Below are positions 1 through 7,731 of a stretch of DNA of 30,956 nucleotides, in pieces (the first letter of the stretch is position 1; every line of letters begins with the position of its first letter). The position numbers and the translations under genes were made by a program. The notes below the pieces were generated by a model, which saw nothing but the letters and a program-made list of their open reading frames with translations, was not told where the DNA came from and made no database searches. Source of the stretch: a virus; the IMG/VR virus record IMGVR_UViG_3300024259_002324, positions 1 through 30,956 of that record. The stretch is one strand, 5' to 3'.

Positions 1-120
1 TCTCAAGGTATAATAACTATTCTAAAACCCATAAGAAAACAGTTTAATGAAATCCCTTCGTTTATAATTAGAGAGTTAAAAAATAAATTTGGCAAAGATG
101 CAGAAATAAGAGAGTTCTAA
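1..120 (+). CDS. C-terminal end of an unknown protein (partial)
   Basis: An open frame runs from the first base of the window to a TAA at 118-120 and encodes the last 39 residues of a protein that begins outside the window. The tail is basic and hydrophilic and ends in EIREF. No family is recognisable from this fragment. Its stop codon shares one base with the ATG of the next gene (TAATG), the same junction type seen between several tagged genes downstream, so it is probably the preceding member of that operon. Confidence 0.7.
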   Translation, partial: SQGIITILKPIRKQFNEIPSFIIRELKNKFGKDAEIREF

Positions 121-1943
121 TGAATTGGTTTAAAAAAGCACAACAAAGTTTAATGTTTTATCCATATGGTTCAGAACCTAATCAGCAAGGTGAAAAAGTG
201 CGTCCAATTTCCTTCGATCAAGAAAGACAGGAAAATGTTTACGAATGTGCTGACTGTGGAGAACCAGTTTTAGAAGAAGATGTGGAAAAATGGTACACTG
301 ATAAAGCTCAAAAGGAGGATGTTTCGTACAATATGCCTCCTTATAATTATGACAATATACTCCAATCTATTACACAAGTATCTCAATATCTATTGCCATT
401 CTATAATCAACTACAACAATATATCAAAGATGAAAATTTAGAATCTAAACGAAATGATACATATGATTATGGTTTTAGGTCTGCATTAGGAAGTTGGGAA
501 GTTCAGGTTCCTCAATTGCCAGAGATTTTAAGAAGCTCACAAGGACTTATGGATATCTGTTCTTTCCAAAATAACGGATATAGTAATAATGAAATTTGTA
601 GTTTATTTAACACGACAGAAATTAGCGGAAGTAAATTAAACGATCTATCTGATATAATTTTAAATCCAGAACAAGAAGCTAAAAAGTTTATGGAATATTC
701 TGGTAAGCAATTTGAAATACCTAAAAAATATCCTTTATGTTATGACTGTTTTGGAGATATGATAAAATGTGAATTTTGTGATGAACAGATATTCCCAGAC
801 GATAGAAAATATCAAACAACTTGGAGCGATACAGACTATGCTTGTGAAAAGTGTATTGAGAATGGTCATGCTGACACTTGTATAGAATGTGGAAAAGCTG
901 ATTCTCAAGATAGTATGCATTGGAGAGAAGATGAAGGAATGATTTGTAGTGATTGTCATCAAGACTTAGGTGAAAAATCAACAGATTGGGCGAAAGAACA
1001 AATAACAAATTTAGATATTCTTGTTGGAAAAAATTTACCTATATCACCAAAAGTATTAAGTAGTCTTTCTACTTTTCTGGAAAGATATGTTGAAAAGTAT
1101 GGGAATAATGTATTAAATAATAAAGAATGGGGAAGATTATCGTATTTATCTAAAAAAAGCGGTTTGCCTCAAGGTGCTATTGAGTATTTAGATTTTATTG
1201 AAAAAACTTATGTGCCTGAATCGGATAGTTATGCATCTGAAAATGTGCAAGATATATTAGGTGATATTAATAATAATATAGAAGCTCAAGGATATATGAA
1301 AGAACAATATCCTAATTTAAAATCTTATCAAGATCTTCCTTTTGATATTAAAGTTATGTCAAGTTATAGTAATGAAATGCCAGGTTTTACTATTGGAATA
1401 ACTCCATCAAAAGATTTTTTTGATTTTGCCGAAAAAAAATATCCTAATATTAAGAACATATGGGACAAAATGGGACAGACTCCTCATCATAATGGAACTC
1501 TTGCTTATGCAAGATGTGCTTTTGATATGGGGAATAATTTAGTAATTAATAATTTACAAAGAGATGCAGACTATGATAATTTTATTTCACAAAGTTTTAG
1601 AGGTGCAAATGAAGAAGATAAAATCGCGGCTAAATGGTTAGACATAACGACTAAAAATTGGGATTCATTTTTATTAAATCTAGTTAAAACTATGTGTATT
1701 TCCAAAAATATTAATGCTTATTTAACAACCTTTGACCAACAAAAAAGTAAATGGGGTAATTTACCGATTCATAAATCGAGAAAAACATATGAAGAAGTTC
1801 CAGAAAGAATGGGATTCCCCTTATCTGATCCAGAATATGGTGCATCAGGATTAGTAGAAAGAGGTGGATATGGGGATATGTATCAAGTAGCAAATAACAT
1901 AGGGATGAATTGGTTTAAAAGAGCACAAAATGAACTGGTATAA
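120..1943 (+). CDS. NWYKK-tagged Cys-rich zinc-finger protein
   Basis: A 607-residue protein starting MNWFKKAQ, the tag shared with the next four genes. It has a CxxC pair at residues 43-46 and, around residues 225-280, a dense set of CxxC/CxxxC pairs (CYDC, CEFC, CEKC, CIEC, CSDC) that look like two or three treble-clef or LIM-like zinc sites. The remaining 320 residues are not recognised. The protein ends MNWFKRAQNELV: a second in-frame copy of the tag, then NELV, which is the next gene's tag DNA read in another frame. The start is fixed by the tag and by the TAATG junction. The zinc binding is inferred from Cys spacing; the role (nucleic-acid or protein binding) is unknown. Confidence 0.85.
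   Translation: MNWFKKAQQSLMFYPYGSEPNQQGEKVRPISFDQERQENVYECADCGEPVLEEDVEKWYTDKAQKEDVSYNMPPYNYDNILQSITQVSQYLLPFYNQLQQYIKDENLESKRNDTYDYGFRSALGSWEVQVPQLPEILRSSQGLMDICSFQNNGYSNNEICSLFNTTEISGSKLNDLSDIILNPEQEAKKFMEYSGKQFEIPKKYPLCYDCFGDMIKCEFCDEQIFPDDRKYQTTWSDTDYACEKCIENGHADTCIECGKADSQDSMHWREDEGMICSDCHQDLGEKSTDWAKEQITNLDILVGKNLPISPKVLSSLSTFLERYVEKYGNNVLNNKEWGRLSYLSKKSGLPQGAIEYLDFIEKTYVPESDSYASENVQDILGDINNNIEAQGYMKEQYPNLKSYQDLPFDIKVMSSYSNEMPGFTIGITPSKDFFDFAEKKYPNIKNIWDKMGQTPHHNGTLAYARCAFDMGNNLVINNLQRDADYDNFISQSFRGANEEDKIAAKWLDITTKNWDSFLLNLVKTMCISKNINAYLTTFDQQKSKWGNLPIHKSRKTYEEVPERMGFPLSDPEYGASGLVERGGYGDMYQVANNIGMNWFKRAQNELV
1905..1943 (+). repeat. Tandem NWYKK tag DNA: C-terminal tag scar plus next gene's start
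   Basis: Two diverged copies of the tag DNA lie back to back: 1905-1928 encodes MNWFKRAQ in frame with the upstream gene, and 1930 onward encodes MNWYKR as the start of the downstream gene in another frame. The upstream frame reads the second copy as NELV-stop. The first copy looks like the remains of a tagged start whose body was lost, or of a partial duplication of the junction. Confidence 0.75.
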
Positions 1944-3012
1944 AAGAATAAAATATGCTCAAGTATGGGAAGTGGAAAGCGATGAGTCTTTTGCCGAAGA
2001 ATTAAAAGCTTTCTATGAGTTAGAATATAAGTACCAATGCCTAAAAAATTTCCCATTTGAAGGTATGGACAAAAGATATCAAAACATCTTTAACAAGGTA
2101 GAAGAGTCTCTTATGTACACAATGCAAAATCTAAAAGGGACTCTTATGTCTACCTTTAGCGGATGGTTAGAAACTCATGCCCTTACTGACCCTGCTATGT
2201 GGGCATCTAAAAGAGCAGATCCTTATGGAGACGGATATATGAGTTCTTATGATGCTGAGGAAGCTTTAGATGGTATCGTAGGAGAATACATAAGATATAG
2301 TAATGGAGGACAGTATCCTGTTAATAATAGACCTAACACTTCTACCGTTTTTTCAAATATGCTTGATCAAGTAATATCCGATCCAGGAAAATTTAAATCT
2401 CTTCAAGGTGCGCTAAGCGATATACAAGAAATGGATAGAGAGAGATTAGAGAATGATTTATATAGCGATGAATTTGAAAATTTCGGAATAAATGAAAGAG
2501 GAGAGGCATTTCAATCAGAAGAAGAAGCTCAAGCGTTTATAGAAGAAAGAGTAGGACAAGCAAGCGTTCAAGATTATGTATCTAATTTTGGCAAAGAAGA
2601 ACTTTTGAGTTTATTAGAAGGTCAAGGGCAGATGCAAGAATTTCTGATAGAATTAAACCAGCATCTTGTTTTTCCTTTATGGTATGATTATTGGGGAGGT
2701 ATGGGAATAGACTCAACTAGAGAACTGGCTCAAGAAGCTTATGAGGGACTTGAAAACGCTAATAATTTCGATGAGTTTCATTTAGCTTTAGAAACTGCTA
2801 TCCAGACATGTCATCAAAATGGTTCTATGTTAGAGTATTTAGAAACCTATGGTGGTGAAGAATATGGTGCAGATCCTCAAGAAATTGAAAATATTATGAC
2901 CGAATTAACAGAAGGCAAAGGTAATGCGGAATGGGATAAACAGCTTAAATCTATCGGAGTTAAAATTCCAGTATTAGTTAGAAAACGTAATTTAGAGCAA
3001 GCACAAGTATAA
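1930..3012 (+). CDS. NWYKK-tagged acidic protein of unknown function
   Basis: A 360-residue protein starting MNWYKRIKYAQ. I do not recognise the body. It is acidic, rich in Glu and Gln, probably mostly helical, with no Cys pairs, signal peptide or membrane segment, and it ends in a short basic stretch (VRKRN). The start lies 14 nt inside the previous gene, whose stop codon is the TAA within the tag DNA. The stop overlaps the next ATG by one base. The overlaps suggest translational coupling with both neighbours. The coding call rests on length, tag and gene packing. Confidence 0.85.
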   Translation: MNWYKRIKYAQVWEVESDESFAEELKAFYELEYKYQCLKNFPFEGMDKRYQNIFNKVEESLMYTMQNLKGTLMSTFSGWLETHALTDPAMWASKRADPYGDGYMSSYDAEEALDGIVGEYIRYSNGGQYPVNNRPNTSTVFSNMLDQVISDPGKFKSLQGALSDIQEMDRERLENDLYSDEFENFGINERGEAFQSEEEAQAFIEERVGQASVQDYVSNFGKEELLSLLEGQGQMQEFLIELNQHLVFPLWYDYWGGMGIDSTRELAQEAYEGLENANNFDEFHLALETAIQTCHQNGSMLEYLETYGGEEYGADPQEIENIMTELTEGKGNAEWDKQLKSIGVKIPVLVRKRNLEQAQV

Positions 3013-4607
3013 TGAATTGGTATATAAAGAAAATTCTATTAGCAGGAAATGTTGAAGAATATCTTCAAAGCTTAGGTGCTACTCCAGATATTATCCAATT
3101 CATTATGTCTCAAGGAGATAATTCCCAAATATTAGTTAATGAGTTTAGAAAAAATCCATCTATAACTGTGGAGCAATTACAAGGATTAATTCCTGCTCAA
3201 CAAGAGCAAGTAGATCCTTATTATGATAATGAAAAACGATTTGCAAATGATTATCCATCAATTAGTAAATGGATATTGGTTAATATGAGAAAATTAAGAA
3301 ATGGATTAAGTGATGATAAATTTGATATTCTTTCACCATCAGAACAAAGAAAATATTGGAGTTTTAGAGAAAATATATCAGAGATTAATGATTGGGCATT
3401 AAGATCAGAACCTAGACCAGATATTTCTAATTACACTCCAGAACAAGCATCTCAAGCATCTGACGAATGGCATAGAGCGATGGCAGGACAAGGTGAAGGA
3501 ACTAATTACGAATCTACAAATCAAGAATTAATAATGTATGGCCCTGAATGGAAAAATCCAGAATGGCAAGGTTGGACAGTTCAAAAAGTAATGAGTGAAA
3601 ATGATTTAACAGCAGAAGGGAATAAAATGGACCACTGTGTTGGCTCTTATTGTGAAGATGTTCAAGGAGGATTTAGTGTAATTTATTCATTAAGAGATCC
3701 AAACAATCAACCTCATATCACTATGGACACAGATGATTTCGGAAATATAAAACAAATACAAGGCAAATCAAATTCTACACCAAAAGATGAATATAAAGCA
3801 AAGATTAAAGAATGGATTAGCACAAGTGCTGACGATTTGGGAATAGTTAGAGATATCAATGCATTTGAAAATATGGAAGAACAACACCCCTATGATTCAC
3901 CCAGTGTTAAAGAAATAACAGATGTAATAGAAAATATTGTCCAAGGAGAAGAAAACGAATATGGATTAAAATATATATTTGATAATGATATTGAAACAGT
4001 TATAGACGAGATGGTGACAACAGGAGAAGGAGAAGCAAGTGGGTATTATAGTAGAGACAATGGTTATACAGGAGATATAACAGAGTCATCTCCTTATATA
4101 TCTAATCTTGCTTTAATGTTAGATTTAAAATTACCCAATTGGCCTCGTCATTCTGGGGAATGGGATGTAGTTAAATCAATGCCAAAGCAATCAGACTGGA
4201 AGAATATAAATGAAGTTGAAAAATGGGCTTGGGAAACTAGAGATGAAATACAAGAAGATTTTATGCATTATGAAACAGGTTTAGATTATCCTCAAGAAGA
4301 AGATTATGAAGACCCTAAAGATTATGAAGAAGCTTTGAGAGAGCATGACGATGCTGAATCAGAAATTCATAATGAGTGGATGGGACAATCTGTTAAAGGC
4401 GGATTTGCTAAAGATTTATTAGATGAATTAGAATCATTCAGAAATAGGGGCCTTATTCCAAGTGCTCAAGAACTATATAATATTAAAAAGAAAAAAGAAG
4501 AAGAAAAATTAAAAGCCAGTCCTGCTTATCAAAATGCTTATGACAAAGCTAGAAATGCAATTGAACAAAATACACCATTTGAGTCTGTTGCATTGGAGAA
4601 TATCTAG
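3012..4607 (+). CDS. NWYKK-tagged PcfJ-like protein
   Basis: A 531-residue protein starting MNWYIKKILLAGN. The core at residues 185-270 matches the PcfJ-like family: an EGNKMDHCVGSY block (HCVGSY at 208-213), then IYSLRDP, a PHITMD strand and IKQIQGKSNSTP. PcfJ proteins are known from conjugative plasmids and phages, but their biochemical role is not established. The regions before and after are charged and unassigned, with a very acidic segment near residues 420-460. The TAG stop shares a base with the GTG start of the next gene. The family call is fairly firm from the HCVGSY signature; function is open. Confidence 0.8.
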   Translation: MNWYIKKILLAGNVEEYLQSLGATPDIIQFIMSQGDNSQILVNEFRKNPSITVEQLQGLIPAQQEQVDPYYDNEKRFANDYPSISKWILVNMRKLRNGLSDDKFDILSPSEQRKYWSFRENISEINDWALRSEPRPDISNYTPEQASQASDEWHRAMAGQGEGTNYESTNQELIMYGPEWKNPEWQGWTVQKVMSENDLTAEGNKMDHCVGSYCEDVQGGFSVIYSLRDPNNQPHITMDTDDFGNIKQIQGKSNSTPKDEYKAKIKEWISTSADDLGIVRDINAFENMEEQHPYDSPSVKEITDVIENIVQGEENEYGLKYIFDNDIETVIDEMVTTGEGEASGYYSRDNGYTGDITESSPYISNLALMLDLKLPNWPRHSGEWDVVKSMPKQSDWKNINEVEKWAWETRDEIQEDFMHYETGLDYPQEEDYEDPKDYEEALREHDDAESEIHNEWMGQSVKGGFAKDLLDELESFRNRGLIPSAQELYNIKKKKEEEKLKASPAYQNAYDKARNAIEQNTPFESVALENI

Positions 4608-5977
4608 TGAACTGGTATAAGAAAGCGCAACTAATAAAGATAGCAGCTACAAAATACTTATATCATGGGACAGGTATTCAAAATTTATCTACAATTCTTT
4701 CTGAAGGATTAAAAGCAGATGCTGATAAATTATATGATAACGAAATAGAGCATGGGTCTATACAAACATATGGTGGTGCTTATTTAACTGATAATATTAT
4801 GACAGCTTTATCTTCCGCAGGAAAAAGTTCTGACCTATCTGATTCTAAAGACACATGCCTTGTAACTGTTAAGATAGAAGATTCTACTCCTCATATTGTG
4901 TTAGATGAAGATAATTTTCATAGTCCTGCCTTCGCAATAGCAGGAGCTAATACTTATGATATATGTGCCACCAACTGGAGTCCTGACAATCTTGCTTATT
5001 TTATATTAAATTCTCTTCCTAGTATGATCGATGATATAACTAATAATTATTTGCAAAATTTTAAAAAAATGAGACATGAAGATTCTGATCAACGTATATT
5101 TGATGCTCTTATTCCTTATGCTAAAAATGTAATAGAAACATATTGCTATAGCTCTTTGGCCGCTCAAGTTAATAATTATTTTCAAGGGACTCTTGAATAT
5201 AAGAAAAAATATTTTGAAGAAAAATATCCTCAATTTATAGGTATAGATGAGGCAACAGCGGCTAGTGAATATAGGTCAGCACATGACACTTTAATTCAAA
5301 AATCTCATCGATTAACATCTGATATGGAATCCCAGTTTAGCGCAAATGTTAGGTCTATGGAGAATATATCATACAGAGGAAAAAATAAAATAGTTATGGT
5401 ATCTTCCATATCAGAGAAAGGTTTAAAAAGTAAATATTATACAGAGGCAGATGTCTTATACTTGTCGGATAATTCTTGCTTAGATCAATTTATAAATGAT
5501 ATAACTGAAAGACTTGGCAGATCGTTGATAGTGAGATATAATAATAATGTATTATATGACAATCCAAGGGAAAGGTTTGAGTCTCCAGTGGAAGAGAAAG
5601 CAGCAAGTGGCAATTGGTATAAGAAAGCAGAACAACAGACTGCTGACGATATTGCTAAGAAATGGAGGCAAGAAGGAATCACTCTCTATGTATTCGAGGA
5701 TGGCGATAAGGTAATTCTCGACTCTATTATAGTTCCACCAGAAAGAAGGAAGCAAGGAATAGGGACTCAGATCATGCAAGAATTAACTAACTATGCTGAC
5801 TCTGTTGGAAAGAGAATAGAACTAAGTCCTGGTCAGAAAGATGATTATCATGGGACTACTTCTAAAAACAGGTTAGTTAATTTTTATAAGAGATTCGGGC
5901 TTATTCAAAATAAGGGTAGGAACAAAGATTTTACAACTAATAAAACAATGTACAGGGACCCAAATGAATTGGTATAA
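4607..5977 (+). CDS. NWYKK-tagged ADP-ribosyltransferase-like / GNAT fusion
   Basis: A 456-residue protein with GTG start; the start is supported by the tag (MNWYKKAQ) and by the 1-nt overlap with the upstream TAG. Residues 16-110 read YLYHGTGIQNLSTILSEGL followed by GGAYLTDN and A-rich helix, a pattern of ADP-ribosyltransferase or 2'-phosphotransferase (KptA-like) folds that use NAD. Residues 110-330 are unassigned. At 336-343 a second tag, NWYKKAEQ, appears internally, followed by a GNAT acetyltransferase domain: acetyl-CoA loop VPPERRKQGIGTQI and C-terminal NFYKRFGL. It ends NELV because the next gene's tag supplies the stop. It looks like a fusion of two tagged genes. GNAT call strong, ART call moderate; substrates unknown. 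Confidence 0.8.
   Translation: MNWYKKAQLIKIAATKYLYHGTGIQNLSTILSEGLKADADKLYDNEIEHGSIQTYGGAYLTDNIMTALSSAGKSSDLSDSKDTCLVTVKIEDSTPHIVLDEDNFHSPAFAIAGANTYDICATNWSPDNLAYFILNSLPSMIDDITNNYLQNFKKMRHEDSDQRIFDALIPYAKNVIETYCYSSLAAQVNNYFQGTLEYKKKYFEEKYPQFIGIDEATAASEYRSAHDTLIQKSHRLTSDMESQFSANVRSMENISYRGKNKIVMVSSISEKGLKSKYYTEADVLYLSDNSCLDQFINDITERLGRSLIVRYNNNVLYDNPRERFESPVEEKAASGNWYKKAEQQTADDIAKKWRQEGITLYVFEDGDKVILDSIIVPPERRKQGIGTQIMQELTNYADSVGKRIELSPGQKDDYHGTTSKNRLVNFYKRFGLIQNKGRNKDFTTNKTMYRDPNELV
5612..5635 (+). repeat. Internal copy of NWYKK tag DNA
   Basis: This stretch encodes NWYKKAEQ in frame inside the ART/GNAT gene, exactly between the two domains. The initiating Met is replaced by Gly (GGC before AAT). 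It marks the probable fusion point between two formerly separate tagged genes. Confidence 0.8.
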
Positions 5978-6488
5978 AAAAACATTGACAAGTGAAAGTG
6001 AAAATGATAGTATGCTTCCCATGAATAAAGAATTTATAATTATGCGTGGCACTTCAGGAAGTGGAAAAAGCTATAAAGCCAAACAATTGGCAGGAGAAAG
6101 TGGAGTTATCTGCTCTGCTGACGATTTTTTTATAGAAAAAGGTGAAGGAGAATATGCTTTTGATCCTTCTTTACTAGGACAAGCTCATAAACAATGTCAA
6201 GATAGAGCCACTCAAGCAATTCAGCAAGGAGAATCTCCTGTAATTGTAGATAATACAAATACTCGACTATGGGAGATGAAAAAACTTAAACCTATAATTC
6301 AATTAGCACAATCTTTAGGATATGACGTAAGAATAGAAGAACCTGAGACTGATTGGTGGAAATCAAGAGATATCGATGAGATGGTTAATAAGAATTCTCA
6401 TGGAGTCCCAAGAGAAGCTATTGAGAGAATGGTAAGTAGGTTTGATGAGGGTATTACCGTAGATAATATAATGAATCATGATGAATAA
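5964..6488 (+). CDS. NWYKK-tagged P-loop kinase (AAA_33 type)
   Basis: A 174-residue protein. Walker A is GTSGSGKS at residues 29-36; then SADDFF, IVDNTNTRLWEM and a helical lid with GVPREAIERM near the end. This is the arrangement of AAA_33/polynucleotide-kinase-like phosphotransferases, which usually phosphorylate nucleic-acid ends or small nucleotides. The tagged form starts MNWYKK at 5964, 14 nt inside the previous gene. An internal ATG at 6021 begins MNKEFIIMRGT just before the domain and has a promoter-like sequence directly upstream (5985-6013), so a shorter 155-residue product is possible. Residues 7-19 (TLTSESENDSMLP) appear to be translated promoter DNA. Substrate unknown. Confidence 0.88.
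   Translation: MNWYKKTLTSESENDSMLPMNKEFIIMRGTSGSGKSYKAKQLAGESGVICSADDFFIEKGEGEYAFDPSLLGQAHKQCQDRATQAIQQGESPVIVDNTNTRLWEMKKLKPIIQLAQSLGYDVRIEEPETDWWKSRDIDEMVNKNSHGVPREAIERMVSRFDEGITVDNIMNHDE
5985..6013 (+). promoter_or_regulatory. Candidate sigma70 promoter inside the tagged kinase gene
   Basis: TTGACA at 5985-5990, 17-bp spacer, TAGTAT at 6008-6013. The spacer opens with AGTGAAAGTG, the element seen in most promoters of this window. The expected start of transcription is near 6020, at the internal ATG at 6021, which has no SD, so a leaderless mRNA is possible. Confidence 0.5.
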
Positions 6489-7002
6489 TTTAAAAAAATG
6501 GCCAAAGAATTGGGTAGAGCATGTTAATGAGACATGCTTTTTTTACTTTGAGAACAAGGGTATATCTTTTATTGATTCAAAAATTCTCTGTTCAGACAAA
6601 ACAGAAGATGCTCCAATATATGGCATAAGACTAACATTTCAAAAATATGATAAACTCTATGATATTTTTATTAACTATAGTAATCCTAACTTTATAATTA
6701 ATTATTACTATAAAGATTATTATAAGATAAGGAAGCAAAGAGAATTAGAGCAAGACTTCGTATTTATGGAAGGAAAATTAACTAACGGATCAGATAAGGT
6801 CGGAACTTTTAACTATTTCGATTTAGGAGGTCAGGCCGCCAGAAGTAATCTCTTCTCTCCATATAATATAAGCCAAGGTATAGAAACTACTATTAATTTT
6901 CATGCTGATAATGGTGATGACGATGATGAAGGGGGGGAGAACGATCCAGTTGAACCATTCTCCCCTAGTGATGTGACAGAGCCAGAGCTACTTCTGTGTT
7001 AA
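6478..7002 (+). CDS. Unknown protein with acidic C-terminus
   Basis: A 174-residue protein starting MMNNLKKWPKNW, overlapping the end of the kinase gene by 11 nt. I do not recognise a family. The first 100 residues are rich in aromatic residues and predicted beta strands (FFYFENKGISFIDSK, YDIFINYSN, FIINYYYKDYY). The C-terminus is strongly acidic (DNGDDDDEGGENDP). It lacks a clean NWYKK tag, although KKWPKNW is loosely similar. Its stop overlaps the stop of the convergent minus-strand gene by 4 nt, leaving no room for a terminator between them. Confidence 0.75.
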   Translation: MMNNLKKWPKNWVEHVNETCFFYFENKGISFIDSKILCSDKTEDAPIYGIRLTFQKYDKLYDIFINYSNPNFIINYYYKDYYKIRKQRELEQDFVFMEGKLTNGSDKVGTFNYFDLGGQAARSNLFSPYNISQGIETTINFHADNGDDDDEGGENDPVEPFSPSDVTEPELLLC

Positions 7003-7610
7003 ATTTTTATAGTTTGAGAAAGTATCTCTCTAACTTTAATATCTTCTGTTTTATACCAACCAGTCGGCATGCCTTCAAAACATTGATCTAAATAAGAACA
7101 GTAATGTTTATACCAATTCTTACGAACATGCTCTGCTGATTTGTTTATCTTCTTTTTTTCTGTTCCAGTATTTTTAGAAGCATATCTTTCTGCCTCTTTA
7201 TTAATATCTTCAGATTCTTTTTTATTCACGCAGATAGGTCCCCAGTGAACTAGTTTTCTATCTTCAGAAATTGCCCAACAATCAACGTTATATTTTGCGA
7301 AAGTTAAAAACTGCTTACTAAACTTTATTGCAGAAGGATCATATCCTTGATTCTCTAAATAGCTATTAGAACAAATGCTTTTAACTATTTTATTATCTAT
7401 AGCAAGAAGATCACCAGAATGGAAAGATGTTCTTGCTAAAATATCAATATCTTTAATCCTCGTATTGGGTTTATCTATATTTTTAGAATAAGACCCCCAT
7501 ATATGCATGGATTTTACCCCTTCTGCATTTTTTAAAGAAGAGACAATTTCTTTAATATGTGGCTGCACATCTTTAATTTTCGGCATACATTTTTTATACC
7601 ATGAATCCAA
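6999..7610 (-). CDS. Nucleotidyltransferase-fold protein with NWYKK-like start
   Basis: A 203-residue protein on the minus strand. Residues 36-57 read HIWGSYSKN...KDIDIL: a GS motif at 39-40 followed by DxD at 54-56, the signature of the pol-beta/MNT nucleotidyltransferase superfamily, with another candidate Asp in YNVDCW (near residue 111). The start is TTG at 7608-7610, supported by AAGGAG seven bases upstream; it gives MDSWYKK, close to the NWYKK tag of the plus-strand genes. A second NWYKHY occurs near residue 167. Substrate unknown: such enzymes modify tRNA, antibiotics or proteins. Convergent with the preceding gene and divergent from the next. Confidence 0.85.
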   Translation of the reverse strand: MDSWYKKCMPKIKDVQPHIKEIVSSLKNAEGVKSMHIWGSYSKNIDKPNTRIKDIDILARTSFHSGDLLAIDNKIVKSICSNSYLENQGYDPSAIKFSKQFLTFAKYNVDCWAISEDRKLVHWGPICVNKKESEDINKEAERYASKNTGTEKKKINKSAEHVRKNWYKHYCSYLDQCFEGMPTGWYKTEDIKVREILSQTIKI

Positions 7611-7731
7611 TATTAATCTCCTTGATATATATCACACTTACTATTCGGAATAAAGCCTCACATACCTTTATTAATAAGTATTTGAAAAAATTCCGATATA
7701 AAGATATTGATAAATTAACAGGAAGAGAATA

